The notes beneath the pieces were generated by a model. It searched no databases. It saw only the letters and a list, made by a program, of their open reading frames with translations, and had not been told where the DNA came from. From NCBI RefSeq assembly GCF_029714205.1, contig NZ_CP121648.1, positions 248,001 through 312,000 of the forward strand: a DNA stretch of 64,000 nucleotides, written 5' to 3'. A program made the position numbers and the translations under genes. How positions within the stretch are numbered: the first letter of the stretch is position 1; each line of letters begins with the position of its first letter. Positions 46,930-57,503 of this stretch are shown one piece after another. Source of the DNA: Methylobacterium sp. CB376 (lineage in GTDB: Bacteria > Pseudomonadota > Alphaproteobacteria > Rhizobiales > Beijerinckiaceae).

Positions 46930-47667
46930 GTGACGGGTCCGGCTCATCCGACGGCCGCGCCCGGAGCGGCACTTGGCGCGGAGGCCACACTTGGCGCGGG
47001 GGCCACACTTGGCGCCGACGCGGCACTTGGCGCCGACGCGGCACTTGGCGCCGAGGCGGCACTTGGCGCCGAGGCGGCACTTGGCGCCGAGGCGGCACTT
47101 GGCGCCGACGCGGCACTTGGCGCCGACGCGGCACTTGGTGCCGCCCGGGTCGAGGCGATCCTCGACGCGCGCAGCCGCGCCCTGGCCGAGCGCGGCCGGG
47201 CGCCGGCCGAGACGCGGGCGCGCCGCCGCGTGCTCCTGTGCCGGATCGGGACCGAGTGCCTCGCCCTGCCCCTCGACGCGGTGGCCGAGGTGGCGCCGTT
47301 CCGGCCCTGCACGCCGGTGCCCGGCGCGCCGCCGGCCCTGATCGGCCTCTCGGGCCGGGGCGGCGCCCTGCTCAGCATCCTCGACCTCGCCACCGCCCTG
47401 GACCTGCCGCCGCTCCCGGCCGAGGCGGCCGCGCACCTCGTGGTGCTGCGCCGGGACGCGCCACGGCTGGGCCTGCGGGTCGAGCGGGCGCTCGCCGTGC
47501 TCGACGCGCTCCTGGATCCCGGCCCCGCCCCGCCCGGGCGGGCCGTCGCGGGCCACGCCCGCGCCGAGGCGGCCGACGCGGAGCGCTTCGCGCTCCGGGA
47601 AAGCTTCGCCCTCCTCGACCTCGCCGCCCTCCTGCAGCCCATCCTCGGCGCCGCGCCGCGGACCTGA
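46930..47667 (+). CDS. cheW: CheW-like coupling protein with an 18-bp repeat N-terminus (second of two)
   Basis: 245 residues from a GTG at 46930 that overlaps a TGA in the cheR frame shift product (GTGA). Residues ~12-75 are a repeat of ALGADA / ALGAEA (ten units of 18 bp), which probably forms a long helix or a flexible spacer. The CheW domain follows: VLLCRIGTECLALPLDAVAE, PPALIGLSGRGGALLSILDL, LDLAALLQPIL. It corresponds to WspD by position. The repeat is unknown in ordinary CheW proteins and uses GCA and CTT, codons otherwise rare here. Gap to the receptor gene: 23 bp. Confidence 0.85.
   Translation: MTGPAHPTAAPGAALGAEATLGAGATLGADAALGADAALGAEAALGAEAALGAEAALGADAALGADAALGAARVEAILDARSRALAERGRAPAETRARRRVLLCRIGTECLALPLDAVAEVAPFRPCTPVPGAPPALIGLSGRGGALLSILDLATALDLPPLPAEAAAHLVVLRRDAPRLGLRVERALAVLDALLDPGPAPPGRAVAGHARAEAADAERFALRESFALLDLAALLQPILGAAPRT
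46968..47147. repeat. 18-bp tandem repeat in the second cheW, ten copies
   Basis: The unit GCACTTGGCGCCGACGCG and variants recur with exact 18-bp spacing (ACTTGG at 46971, 46989, 47007, 47025, 47043, 47061, 47079, 47097, 47115 and 47133). Six-residue unit ALGADA/ALGAEA. Near-identical copies indicate recent and probably ongoing length change. Confidence 0.95.
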
Positions 47668-47690
47668 ATCCCCCCTCACTTCCGGAGCCA

Positions 47691-49376
47691 GTGACCAGCG
47701 TGTCGATCTCGATCGGGAACCGCATCCTCCTCGGCTTCACCGCCGTGATCCTGGTGATCGTGGCGCTCGGCCTCTACGCCCTCGCCCAGATCGGCGACGT
47801 GCGCCGCGCGACCGACCTCATCGTCAGCCGCGACCTCGCGGTGATGCACCAGCTGGAAGGAATCCGCGAGGCGCAGCGCCGGATGAGCGACCTGCGCGAC
47901 GAGGCGACGACCCGCTACTTCCTGCGCGCCCTCAACCGCGAGGTGCCGCCCAAGGAGGAGCCGGCGGTCGGCTGGCGCCGCGCCGCCACCGCGGCCGAGA
48001 CGGCGCTGGCGAGCGCCATCACCAACGTCAACGAGTATCGCGGCCAGTCCCTCTCCGCCGACCGGGCCGCCGCCTGGCAGCGGATCGGCGAGATCCTGAC
48101 CGCGGCGGGGGTCGAGTTGCGGGCGATCCGCACCGGGACGGAACGGCAGTTCCAGGCCCTCGATGCCGGCGACGTGGCGACCGTGCAGAATGCGGAGACG
48201 GATCTCGATCAGGCGCAGGAGAGCTTCGGGCGCACCATGGTCTCGGCGCGCGACGCGCTCGACGAGGCGATCGCCGCGGGGCAGCGCCGGGTCGGCGCGG
48301 TCTACGAGGAGAGCCGCATCTCGACCATCGCGGCGCTCGCCACCTGCGTGGTGATGGCGCTGGTCATCACCGCCCTGATCCGGCGCTCGGTGGCCCATCC
48401 GCTCGAGACCGTGATGGCCTTCGTCGGCCGGGTCGGCGAGGGCGATCTCACCGGGCGGATCGCCGACCGGAGCCGGGACGAGTTCGGGCGGCTCGGACTC
48501 GTGCTGAACCAGATGGTCGACGGGCTGCGCGAGCTCGCGAGCCAGAACCGCGGCGCCACCGCGAACCTCAACGCGGCCGCGGCCGAGATCCGCGCCTCCG
48601 CCCAGGAGCAGGCCGCGAGCGTCGAGGAGCAGTTCGCCGCCGTGCAGGAGACCGCCGCCACGGTCGACGAGATCACCCATGCGGGGGCGCAGATCGGCAA
48701 GCGCGCCCAGGAGGTGATCGCCACCGCGCAGGCGACCGCCCAGACCTCGCAGGCGGGGCTGCGCGCCGTCGACGAGACCGCCCGCGCCATGGACGCGATC
48801 CGCGAACAGAGCGAGGCGGTGGCGACCAACATCGTCTCCCTGAGCGAGAAGACGCAGGCCATCGGCGAGATCATCGCCACCGTGAACGACGTCTCGGAGC
48901 GCACCCATCTCCTCGCCCTCAACGCCGCCATCGAGGCGGCCGCCGCGGGCGAGTCCGGCCGCAGCTTCGCGGTGGTGGCGAGCGAGATGAAGGCGCTCGC
49001 CGACCAGGCCAAGGAGGCGACCGGCCAGGTGCGGGCGCTGCTCGGCGACATCCAGCGGGGCATCAACGCCTCGGTGATGCTGACCGAGGAGGCGGTGAAG
49101 CGGGTGGCGCTCGGCAAGGAGCGCTCCGACACCACCCACGCGACCATCGAGGAGATCACCGCCCGCGTGCAGGAGAGCGTGCAGACCTTCCAGCAGATCG
49201 TCGCCTCGACGAACCAGCAGCAGCTCGGCATCGAGCAGGTGATGGGGGCGCTGCAGAACATCCGGCAGGCGAGCCAGCAGACCGCGGCGGGCACCCGGCA
49301 GGTCGAGAGCGCGGCCGCCAACCTGAGCGAGCTCGCGACGGCCCTGACGGCCCTGGCGCAGCGGTACCGGCTGTGA
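47691..49376 (+). CDS. Methyl-accepting chemotaxis protein (WspA-like receptor)
   Basis: 561 residues from a GTG at 47691 (GGAG upstream). TM1 about residues 9-31, a periplasmic region of about 175 residues predicted helical (four-helix-bundle type: VSRDLAVMHQLEGIREAQRR), TM2 about 209-227, HAMP, then a cytoplasmic signalling domain with the conserved tip SFAVVASEMKALADQAKEAT. It ends ALTALAQRYRL, with no pentapeptide tether for CheR/CheB. Methylation by the adjacent CheR and demethylation by CheB fit the cluster. The ligand is unknown; Wsp receptors respond to surface contact or envelope stress. Confidence 0.9.
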   Translation: MTSVSISIGNRILLGFTAVILVIVALGLYALAQIGDVRRATDLIVSRDLAVMHQLEGIREAQRRMSDLRDEATTRYFLRALNREVPPKEEPAVGWRRAATAAETALASAITNVNEYRGQSLSADRAAAWQRIGEILTAAGVELRAIRTGTERQFQALDAGDVATVQNAETDLDQAQESFGRTMVSARDALDEAIAAGQRRVGAVYEESRISTIAALATCVVMALVITALIRRSVAHPLETVMAFVGRVGEGDLTGRIADRSRDEFGRLGLVLNQMVDGLRELASQNRGATANLNAAAAEIRASAQEQAASVEEQFAAVQETAATVDEITHAGAQIGKRAQEVIATAQATAQTSQAGLRAVDETARAMDAIREQSEAVATNIVSLSEKTQAIGEIIATVNDVSERTHLLALNAAIEAAAAGESGRSFAVVASEMKALADQAKEATGQVRALLGDIQRGINASVMLTEEAVKRVALGKERSDTTHATIEEITARVQESVQTFQQIVASTNQQQLGIEQVMGALQNIRQASQQTAAGTRQVESAAANLSELATALTALAQRYRL

Positions 49377-49400
49377 CGGCGCCGGGCTGGCGGGCCGGGC

Positions 49401-49470
49401 CCCGCGGGTGGGCCGAAGCCCGCGGGCGGGCCGGAGCCCGCGGGCGGGCCGGGGCCCGCGGGCGGGCGGG
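49401..49470. repeat. 18-bp GC-rich tandem repeat, about four copies
   Basis: CCCGCGGGCGGGCCGGAG and variants occur in tandem at 49401, 49419, 49437 and (partial) 49455, in the 107-bp gap before cheA. Each unit contains CCCGCGGG, so several small hairpins can form. The array sits upstream of the cheA ribosome site and may affect its translation or just reflect slippage. Confidence 0.82.
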
Positions 49471-49483
49471 CTGAGGCCGCCGC

Positions 49484-51727
49484 ATGGACATCCGCGCCAT
49501 GCTGCTCGCGGCCTTCGAGGCCGAGCATCGGGAGCATCTCGGGGCGATCCGGGCCGCCCTCGCCGCCGCGCGCGAGGGCCGCGGCCCGGACTGGAACGAC
49601 GTCTTCCGGCGCGCCCACAGCCTGAAGGGCGCGGCCCGCGCCGTCGACCTGCCGGCGATCGAGGAGATCGCCCACCGGCTGGAGACCCTGTTCGACCGCA
49701 TCGTCGAGGGCGCGCACCCCCTCGACGCGGCGGCGCTCGCCGCGGTGACGCTCGCCCTCGACCGGATCGAGGGCATGGCGGCGGGGCTCGCCGAGACGCC
49801 CGACCCGCCGCTCCCCGCCGACGCCGCCGCGGCCCTCGACCGGGCGCTCGGCCTGCAGCCGCCGGCCGCGCCGCCTCACCGGGAGGCCGCCCCGGCGACG
49901 CCGCCCGCGGCCCCCGCCCCGCAGGCGGAGCCCGCGCCCGAGCCCGCCCTCTCGGTCCTGCGCATCGCCAGCGACGACGTCGAGGGCCTGTCGCGGGCGG
50001 TGCACGGCCTCTCCCTCGCCCTTCAGGGCCACGACGAGATCGGCGGCGCCCTCGCGGCGCTCGACGGGCAGGGCCGGATCCTGCGCCGGACCGCCGACGC
50101 GTGGCGCGAGCGCACCGGCGAGGTCGCGGCCTTGGCGCGGCGCCTGCGCGAGGCGGGGGATCCCGGCGCCGCCCTCCTGGAGGCCGCCCTCGACCTCGGC
50201 CGCCGCCTCGACGGCGAGGCGCGGGTGATGGTGCGCGGCGTCTCGGGCCTCGCCCGCGACCAGCACCGCGCCGCCGGCACGGTCGAGGCGGCGGCGCGAC
50301 GCCTGCGCGAGAGCAGCGACCGCCTGCTCCTCGTCCCCGCCGAGACGGTGTTCGGCGGCTACGGGCGGATGGTGCGGGAGATCGCCCGCGAGGCGGGCCT
50401 TCCCGTCGAGGTGCGGCTGCAGGGCCTCGACGTCCCGATCGACCGCAGCCTGCTGCAGGAGCTGAAGGACCCGGTCCTCCACCTGATGCGCAACGCGGTG
50501 AGCCACGGGGCCGAGCCGCCCGACGAGCGCCGCCGCAAGGGGAAGCCCGAGGCGCTCACCGTCACCCTGTCGCTCGCCGTGCGCGGGGGCGACCTCGTGC
50601 TCGCCGTGCGCGACGACGGGCGCGGCCCGGACGTCGCCCGCATCGTCGAGACGGCCCGCCGCCAGGGCCTGATCGCCCCGGATGCCAGGCCGACGACCCG
50701 GGAGGCCCTCGGCCTCGTCTTCGCGCCCGGCTTCTCGACCACCGACAAGATCGACCGCCTCTCCGGGCGCGGCGTCGGGCTCTCCGTCGTCGCCGAGGCG
50801 GCGGCCCGGCTGCGCGGCCGGGCGCGCCTGCGCCGGGCCCAGCCCCACGGGGCCGAGGTCGTCGTGGTGGTGCCGCTCTCGGCGGCGCGCCGGCCGCTCC
50901 TCCTCGTCGAGGCGGGGGGCCGCGTCTACGCGATCCCGAGCGGCGCCGCCGCGCGGCTGCTGCGGCTGCGGGCGGCGGAGATCGCGCCGGTCGCGGGCGT
51001 GCCCTCGGCCCGGCTCAGCCTCGACGGCCGCGACGCGGTGGTGCCGGTCGTGCCCCTCGCCGGGCTCCTCGGCGGCGACGCCACCCTCCCGGTCGAGGAC
51101 GGGCTCCTGCGGGGCGTGCTGCTGCGCAGCGGCAGCGACCTCTGCCTCGCCGCCGTCGACCGCCTCCTCGACGTGCGCGCGAGCCTCGTCGGCCCGCCGC
51201 CGCCGATCGGGGGCGAGGCGGGGCTGTTCTCCGGCACAATCCTGCTCACGGACGAGACCCCGGCCCTCGTCCTCGACCCGGCCGGCCTCCTCGCCCGGGC
51301 CGGGGAGACGGCGGGCCGGGTCGCGCCGGCCCCGGCCCGCGCCGAGGCGCCCGGGCGGCGCTGGACCATCCTGGTGGTCGACGATTCGATCACCACCCGC
51401 ACCCTGGAGAAGAGCATCCTGGAGGCGCAGGGCTACCGCGTCTTCGTCTGCGTCGACGGCCAGGACGCGCTCGAGCGCCTGCGCCGCGACCACGCCGAGG
51501 TGGATCTGGTGGTGGCGGATGTCGAGATGCCCCGCCTCGACGGATTCGGGCTGCTCCAGGCGATCAAGGCCGATCCCGCCTTGACGCGCCTGCCGGTCAT
51601 CCTGATGACCTCCCGCGGCGACCCCGCGGACATCCGCCGCGGCCTCGATCTCGGCGCGGATGCCTACATCACCAAGCAGAAGTTCGACCAACGCGAATTG
51701 CTCGACACGATCGGCCAGCTCCTGTGA
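49484..51727 (+). CDS. cheA: CheA-type histidine kinase with C-terminal receiver (WspE-like)
   Basis: 747 residues. Hpt domain with phospho-His at residue 45 (VFRRAHSLKGAARAV), a proline/alanine linker, dimerisation helices, HATPase_c (LLQELKDPVLHLMRNAVSHG, DDGRGPDV, GRGVGLSVV), a CheW-like domain (RPLLLVEAGGRVYAIPSGAA) and a canonical receiver (ILVVDDSITTRTLEKSILEA, phospho-Asp in VVADVEMPRLDG, Lys in YITKQKF). A CheA-REC fusion is typical of Wsp/Frz/alternative-function systems, where the internal receiver acts as a phosphate sink or output. Transfer partners here would be its own receiver, CheB and the downstream kinases. Confidence 0.92.
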   Translation: MDIRAMLLAAFEAEHREHLGAIRAALAAAREGRGPDWNDVFRRAHSLKGAARAVDLPAIEEIAHRLETLFDRIVEGAHPLDAAALAAVTLALDRIEGMAAGLAETPDPPLPADAAAALDRALGLQPPAAPPHREAAPATPPAAPAPQAEPAPEPALSVLRIASDDVEGLSRAVHGLSLALQGHDEIGGALAALDGQGRILRRTADAWRERTGEVAALARRLREAGDPGAALLEAALDLGRRLDGEARVMVRGVSGLARDQHRAAGTVEAAARRLRESSDRLLLVPAETVFGGYGRMVREIAREAGLPVEVRLQGLDVPIDRSLLQELKDPVLHLMRNAVSHGAEPPDERRRKGKPEALTVTLSLAVRGGDLVLAVRDDGRGPDVARIVETARRQGLIAPDARPTTREALGLVFAPGFSTTDKIDRLSGRGVGLSVVAEAAARLRGRARLRRAQPHGAEVVVVVPLSAARRPLLLVEAGGRVYAIPSGAAARLLRLRAAEIAPVAGVPSARLSLDGRDAVVPVVPLAGLLGGDATLPVEDGLLRGVLLRSGSDLCLAAVDRLLDVRASLVGPPPPIGGEAGLFSGTILLTDETPALVLDPAGLLARAGETAGRVAPAPARAEAPGRRWTILVVDDSITTRTLEKSILEAQGYRVFVCVDGQDALERLRRDHAEVDLVVADVEMPRLDGFGLLQAIKADPALTRLPVILMTSRGDPADIRRGLDLGADAYITKQKFDQRELLDTIGQLL

Positions 51728-51833
51728 ACGCGTCCGCCCGCCCCGCCCCCGTTCCGCTCCCGCCGCGCCGCGGACCCCTCCCGCGCGCGGGTCGTCACGC
51801 GGATCTCGGGCGCATCCCGGCCCGGAGGGCGCC

Positions 51834-52897
51834 ATGACCGCCCCGGTCCGCGTGATGCTGGTCGAGGATTCCCTCGTCGTCCGCCAGCTCCTCGCCCACA
51901 TCGTCAGCCGCGACCCGCGGCTCGCCCTCGTCGCGGCGGTCCCTTCCGGGGAGGAGGCCTTGCGGGAGATCCACCGCGTCCAGCCGGACGTGATCTCCAT
52001 GGACATCCGCCTGCCCGGCATCGACGGGCTGGAGACGACGCGGCGGATCATGGCCGAGCGGCCGACCCCCATCGTGGTCATCGCCGACGCGGTCGAGGAT
52101 TCCTCGCTCAAGATCTCCATGAACGCCCTGCGGGCCGGGGCGCTCAGCGTGGTCGAGAAGCCGGTCGGCACCGGGCACCGGGCCTACGCGGCGGTGGCGG
52201 ACGAGATCTGCACGCAGCTGCGCATCATGAGCGAGGTGCCGGTGATCCGCCGCCGGCCGATCGGCGCCGAGCGCGAGCGCCCGCCCCTCTTCGACCCGCC
52301 CGCCCGGCCGGACGCGGTCGGCGCGCCGCCGGGCCTCGTCGCGGTCGCGGCCTCGACGGGCGGGCCGCCCGCCTTCGCGCGGCTCCTCGGCGCCCTGCCG
52401 GCCGCGTTCCCGGCCCCGATCCTGCTCGTGCAGCACATGGGCGCCGCCTTCATGGACGGCTTCGCCGCCTGGCTGAACGGGGTCGTGCCCCTCGCCGTCG
52501 AGATCGCCGCCGAGGGCGTGCGCCCGCTGCCCGGCCACGTCTACGTGGCGCCCGGGGACCGGCACCTCGAATTCGGGCCCGGCGGCCTCATCGCCCTGTC
52601 GGACGATCCCCCGATCGGCGGCCAGCGGCCCTCCGCGACCGCCCTGTTCCGCTCGCTCGCGCGCCATGCCGGGTCCCGGGCCCTCGGGATCCTGCTCACC
52701 GGGATGGGCGAGGACGGGGCGGCGGGTCTCCTCGACATGCGCCGAGCCGGCGCCCTCACGATCGCCGAGCACGAGACCTCCGCGGTGGTCTACGGCATGC
52801 CGGCCGCCGCCGTGCGGCTCAGGGCCGCGAGCGCGGTGCTGCCCCTCGACATGATCGCGCCCCGGATCCTGCGCGCGGTGCAGCCCGGAGCCGCCCG

Positions 52898-52901
<4 letters not shown>
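51834..52901 (+). CDS. cheB: CheB methylesterase/response regulator (WspF-like)
   Basis: 355 residues from the ATG at 51834 (CCCGGAGGG upstream). Receiver (VMLVEDSLVVRQLLAHIVSR, Asp in VISMDIRLPGIDG), linker, and methylesterase domain with the catalytic triad: Ser in VAASTGGPPAFARLL, His in ILLVQHMG, Asp in LTGMGEDGAAGLLDM. It removes receptor methyl groups on phosphorylation by CheA. Its stop overlaps the start of the next kinase by 4 bp (ATGA), so they are translationally coupled. Confidence 0.95.
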
Positions 52902-54615
<1,714 letters not shown>

Positions 54616-54619
<4 letters not shown>

Positions 54620-56538
54620 TCACCGACGAGACGAACCTTCGGAGGGGCATGGACAGGGAGGCGGCGCGCGGCACCATCCTGGCGGTCGACGACGAGCCGG
54701 ACATCCTCGTCGCGCTCGAGGACCTCCTGGAGGACGAGTTCCGGGTGCTGACGGCGAGCCGCCCGGCCGACGCGCTCGCCCTGCTCGCCGCCGAGCCGGA
54801 CGTCGCCGTCATCGTCTCCGACCAGCGCATGCCGGGCATGACCGGCGACGCGCTGCTGGCGCGGGCCCGCGAGGTCAGCGACGCGCAGGCGATCCTCCTC
54901 ACCGGCTACGCCGATCTCTCGGCCGTGACCTCGGCCCTGAACCGCGGCGGCATCACCGGCTACGTGACGAAGCCCTGGGACGCGGCCCTGCTGCGCGGCG
55001 CCGTGCGGGCCGCCTACGAGCGCTGCCGGCTCGGGCGCGACCTCGCCACGGAGCGCGCCCTCCTGCGCGGGCTCCTCGACCATGCGGGGGACGCGATCGC
55101 CTTCAAGGACCCGCAGGGACGCTTCGTGCGCCTCAACGCCGCCAAGGCCGCCCGGCTCGGCGCCGCCGTCGAGGATTGCCTCGGCGAGCCCGAGAGCCGC
55201 TTCCTCGATCCCGAGACGGCCGCCCGCGTCGAGGCCGCGGACCGGGAGGCCGCCGCCGGCCTTCACCCGGTCGAGGCGACGATCGCGGGCGGTCCCGCCG
55301 CCGCCCCGACCTGGACCCAGGTGGTGCGGGTGCCGATCCGCGACGCGCACGGGGCGCTCGCGCATCTCGCCACGATCGAGCGGGACGTCACCGAGCAGAA
55401 GCAGCTCGAAGCCCGCCTGCGCCAGGCCGACAAGATGCAGGCGCTCGGCACCCTGGCGGGCGGCGTCGCGCACGATTTCAACAACCTCCTCACCGCCATC
55501 ATGGGCAGCCTCGAACTGGCGCTGCCGAAGGTCGCGGGCGACGCGCGGCTGACGCGGCTGATGACCAACGCCGCGCAGGCCGCCCAGCGCGGCGCCGCCC
55601 TGACCAAGCGGCTCCTCAGCTTCAGCCGGCAGCGGGACCTGCAGGCCCGGGTGGTCGACCTCAACGGCGTGATCCGGGGGATGGACGACCTGCTCGGGCG
55701 CAGCCTCGGCGGCTTCGTGCAGGTCGACCACGCGCTCGCGCCCGACCTCTGGCCGGCGCGGGTCGATCCCGAGCAGCTCGAACTCGCGATCCTCAACCTC
55801 TGCATCAACGGCCGCGACGCGATGCCGGATGGCGGGATCGTCACCCTGTCGACCCGCAACGTCGTGGTGGCGGGCAGCCCCGATCCCGACCTGCCGGACG
55901 GCGACTACGCGGTGATCGCGATCGCCGACACGGGGACCGGCATCCCGCCCGAGATCCTGAGCCGGGTCTTCGAGCCCTTCTTCACCACCAAGGCGCAGGG
56001 CCAGGGCACCGGGCTCGGCCTCGCCATGGTGTTCAGCCTGCTGCAGCAATCGGGCGGCACGATCCGCATCGACACCGAGGTCGGGCGCGGGACGAGGGTC
56101 GACCTCTACCTGCCGCGGGCGCACGAGCCGGTCGAGACCGACGAGGCCCGCGCGGGGGCGGCGGTGCCGCCGCGGCGGCGGGCCCGCATCCTGGTGGTCG
56201 ACGACGACCCGCAGGTGCGCCACGTGACCGCCTCCTTCCTGAGCGGCTTCGGGCACGAGGCCGTGGAGGTGCCGGAGGCCGAGGCGGCCCTGGCGCGGAT
56301 CGAGGCGGAGCCCTTCGACCTCGTCGTCGCCGACCTCGCCATGCCGGGCATGACCGGCCTCGACCTCGCCGAGGCGGTGCGCGGGCGCCGGCCGGACCTG
56401 CCCTTCCTGATCGTCACCGGTCACGCCGAGGCGGCGCGCATCCCGCACGCCTACGCGGTGCTGGAGAAGCCGTTTCCCTCGGGCGAGCTCGGGACCCGGG
56501 TGGCGGCGCTCCTGGCCGACGCGCCCGAGCGCCGCTAG
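54616..56538 (+). CDS. REC-PAS-histidine kinase-REC protein
   Basis: 640 residues. N-terminal receiver of the HupR/RpfG-like type (ILAVDDEPDILVALEDLLED, SDQRMPGMTGDA, YVTKPWD), PAS (about 150-260), HisKA (GTLAGGVAHDFNNLLTAIMG), HATPase_c (ILNLCINGRDAMPDGG, GTGLGLAMVFSLL), and a C-terminal receiver (ILVVDDDPQVRHVTASFLSG, VVADLAMPGMTG, VLEKPF). No membrane segment. The last gene of the chemosensory run. Its final residues ALLADAPERR are the first unit of a 33-bp repeat; the stop TAG at 56536 is CAG in the later units. The output is not apparent; no DNA-binding or GGDEF domain is fused. Confidence 0.9.
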
Positions 56539-56637
56539 GCGCTCCTGATCGAGGTGCCCGAGCGCCGCCAGGCGCTCCTGGCCGATGCGCCCGAGCGCCG
56601 CCAGGCGCTCCTGATCGAGATATCGGAGCGCCCCCGG
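56506..56637. repeat. 33-bp tandem repeat crossing the kinase stop codon, four units
   Basis: Units start at 56506, 56539, 56572 and 56605. The first lies inside the kinase gene and ends with its TAG stop. Units 2 and 3 have CAG at that place, so the stop arose by one C-to-T change in one unit. If unit 1 carried CAG the protein would run on through the same frame (ALLIEVPERRQ, ALLADAPERRQ, ALLIEISERPR). Confidence 0.9.
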
Positions 56638-56771
56638 GCGCTCGCGGCTCCGACACGGGGCAGCCATGCCCGCCGCGCCGCACGACGCGGCCCGGCGAGG
56701 TGGGCGATTGACGGCGGCCCGGCAACGATGGATGAGCGACGGCCGTGTCACCCAGGCTGGAGTATCCCCGG

Positions 56772-57362
56772 ATGGTCCGTGTCCCGACCCCGCACGCCGC
56801 CCAGGACTCCTCCCCGGTCGGCGAGGCGCTGCCGGCCGGAGCGGGGAGCCGCGCCTGCATCGTGTGGCTGACCGGCCTCTCGGGTGCGGGCAAGTCGACC
56901 CTGGCGGGGCAGCTGCGCGATCTCCTGCGCGCCGAGGGGCGGCCGACCACGATCCTCGACGGCGACGCCCTGCGGCGCGGCCTCAACCGCGACCTCGGCT
57001 TCTCGGATGCCGACCGGGTCGAGAACATCCGCCGCACCGCCGAGGTGGCGTGGCTGATGGCCGATGCCGGGCTCACCGTGATCGTGGCGCTGATCTCGCC
57101 TTTCCGGCGCGAGCGCGCCGAGGCGCGCGCCCTCGCCCGCGGCCTGCCCTTCTTCGAGGTGCACGTGGACGCCTCGCTGCCGGCCTGCGAGCGGCGCGAC
57201 CCGAAGGGCCTCTACCGGCGGGCGCGGGCCGGGGAGATCCCGCGCTTCACCGGGATCGACTCGGCCTACGAGCCGCCGGAGAGCCCCGACCTGCGCGTCG
57301 ACACCGAGCGGCTCACGCCGCGGGAGGCGACCGCGCAGGTCCTCGCGCTGCTGCGCGGCTGA
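56772..57362 (+). CDS. cysC: Adenylylsulfate (APS) kinase
   Basis: 196 residues from the ATG at 56772; a GTG at 56745 would add nine residues. Phosphorylates APS to PAPS. P-loop VWLTGLSGAGKSTLAGQL, the APS-binding stretch DGDALRRGLNRDLGFSDADR followed by ENIRR, and DPKGLYRRARAGEIPRFTGI near the C-terminus. It is a free-standing CysC, not fused to CysN, and no other sulfate-assimilation gene is adjacent, so it may supply PAPS for sulfotransferase reactions. It stands alone between the kinase operon and a palindromic element. Confidence 0.94.
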   Translation: MVRVPTPHAAQDSSPVGEALPAGAGSRACIVWLTGLSGAGKSTLAGQLRDLLRAEGRPTTILDGDALRRGLNRDLGFSDADRVENIRRTAEVAWLMADAGLTVIVALISPFRRERAEARALARGLPFFEVHVDASLPACERRDPKGLYRRARAGEIPRFTGIDSAYEPPESPDLRVDTERLTPREATAQVLALLRG

Positions 57363-57427
57363 GGGCGGCGCGCCGGCGGACGGGCCGAGCCCGATCCCGC
57401 GTCCCGCGCGGGCCCGACCACCCGTCC

Positions 57428-57466
57428 AGAGCAGCGCCCGATCACGGTGCCATCGGGCGCTGCTCT
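57428..57466. repeat. Intergenic palindrome with perfect 15-bp arms (REP-like)
   Basis: AGAGCAGCGCCCGAT and its reverse complement flank a 9-nt loop between the converging cysC and the unknown membrane gene. It shares the GCGCCCGAT/ATCGGGCGC core with the element at 34606-34632. It could serve as a bidirectional terminator; no T-run follows. Confidence 0.82.
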
Positions 57467-57503
57467 CGGTCCTTGATTGTGCCGCATCGTCTCCGACGAA
57501 GCG

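Noticed and set aside
46968..47147. Repeat array considered as a CRISPR
   Set aside because: Units abut without unique spacers, are only 18 bp and are translated inside a CheW gene; no cas gene is present.
48302..52171. 1289-codon open frame on the minus strand
   Set aside because: Antisense to the MCP, CheA and CheB genes, without recognisable protein features.
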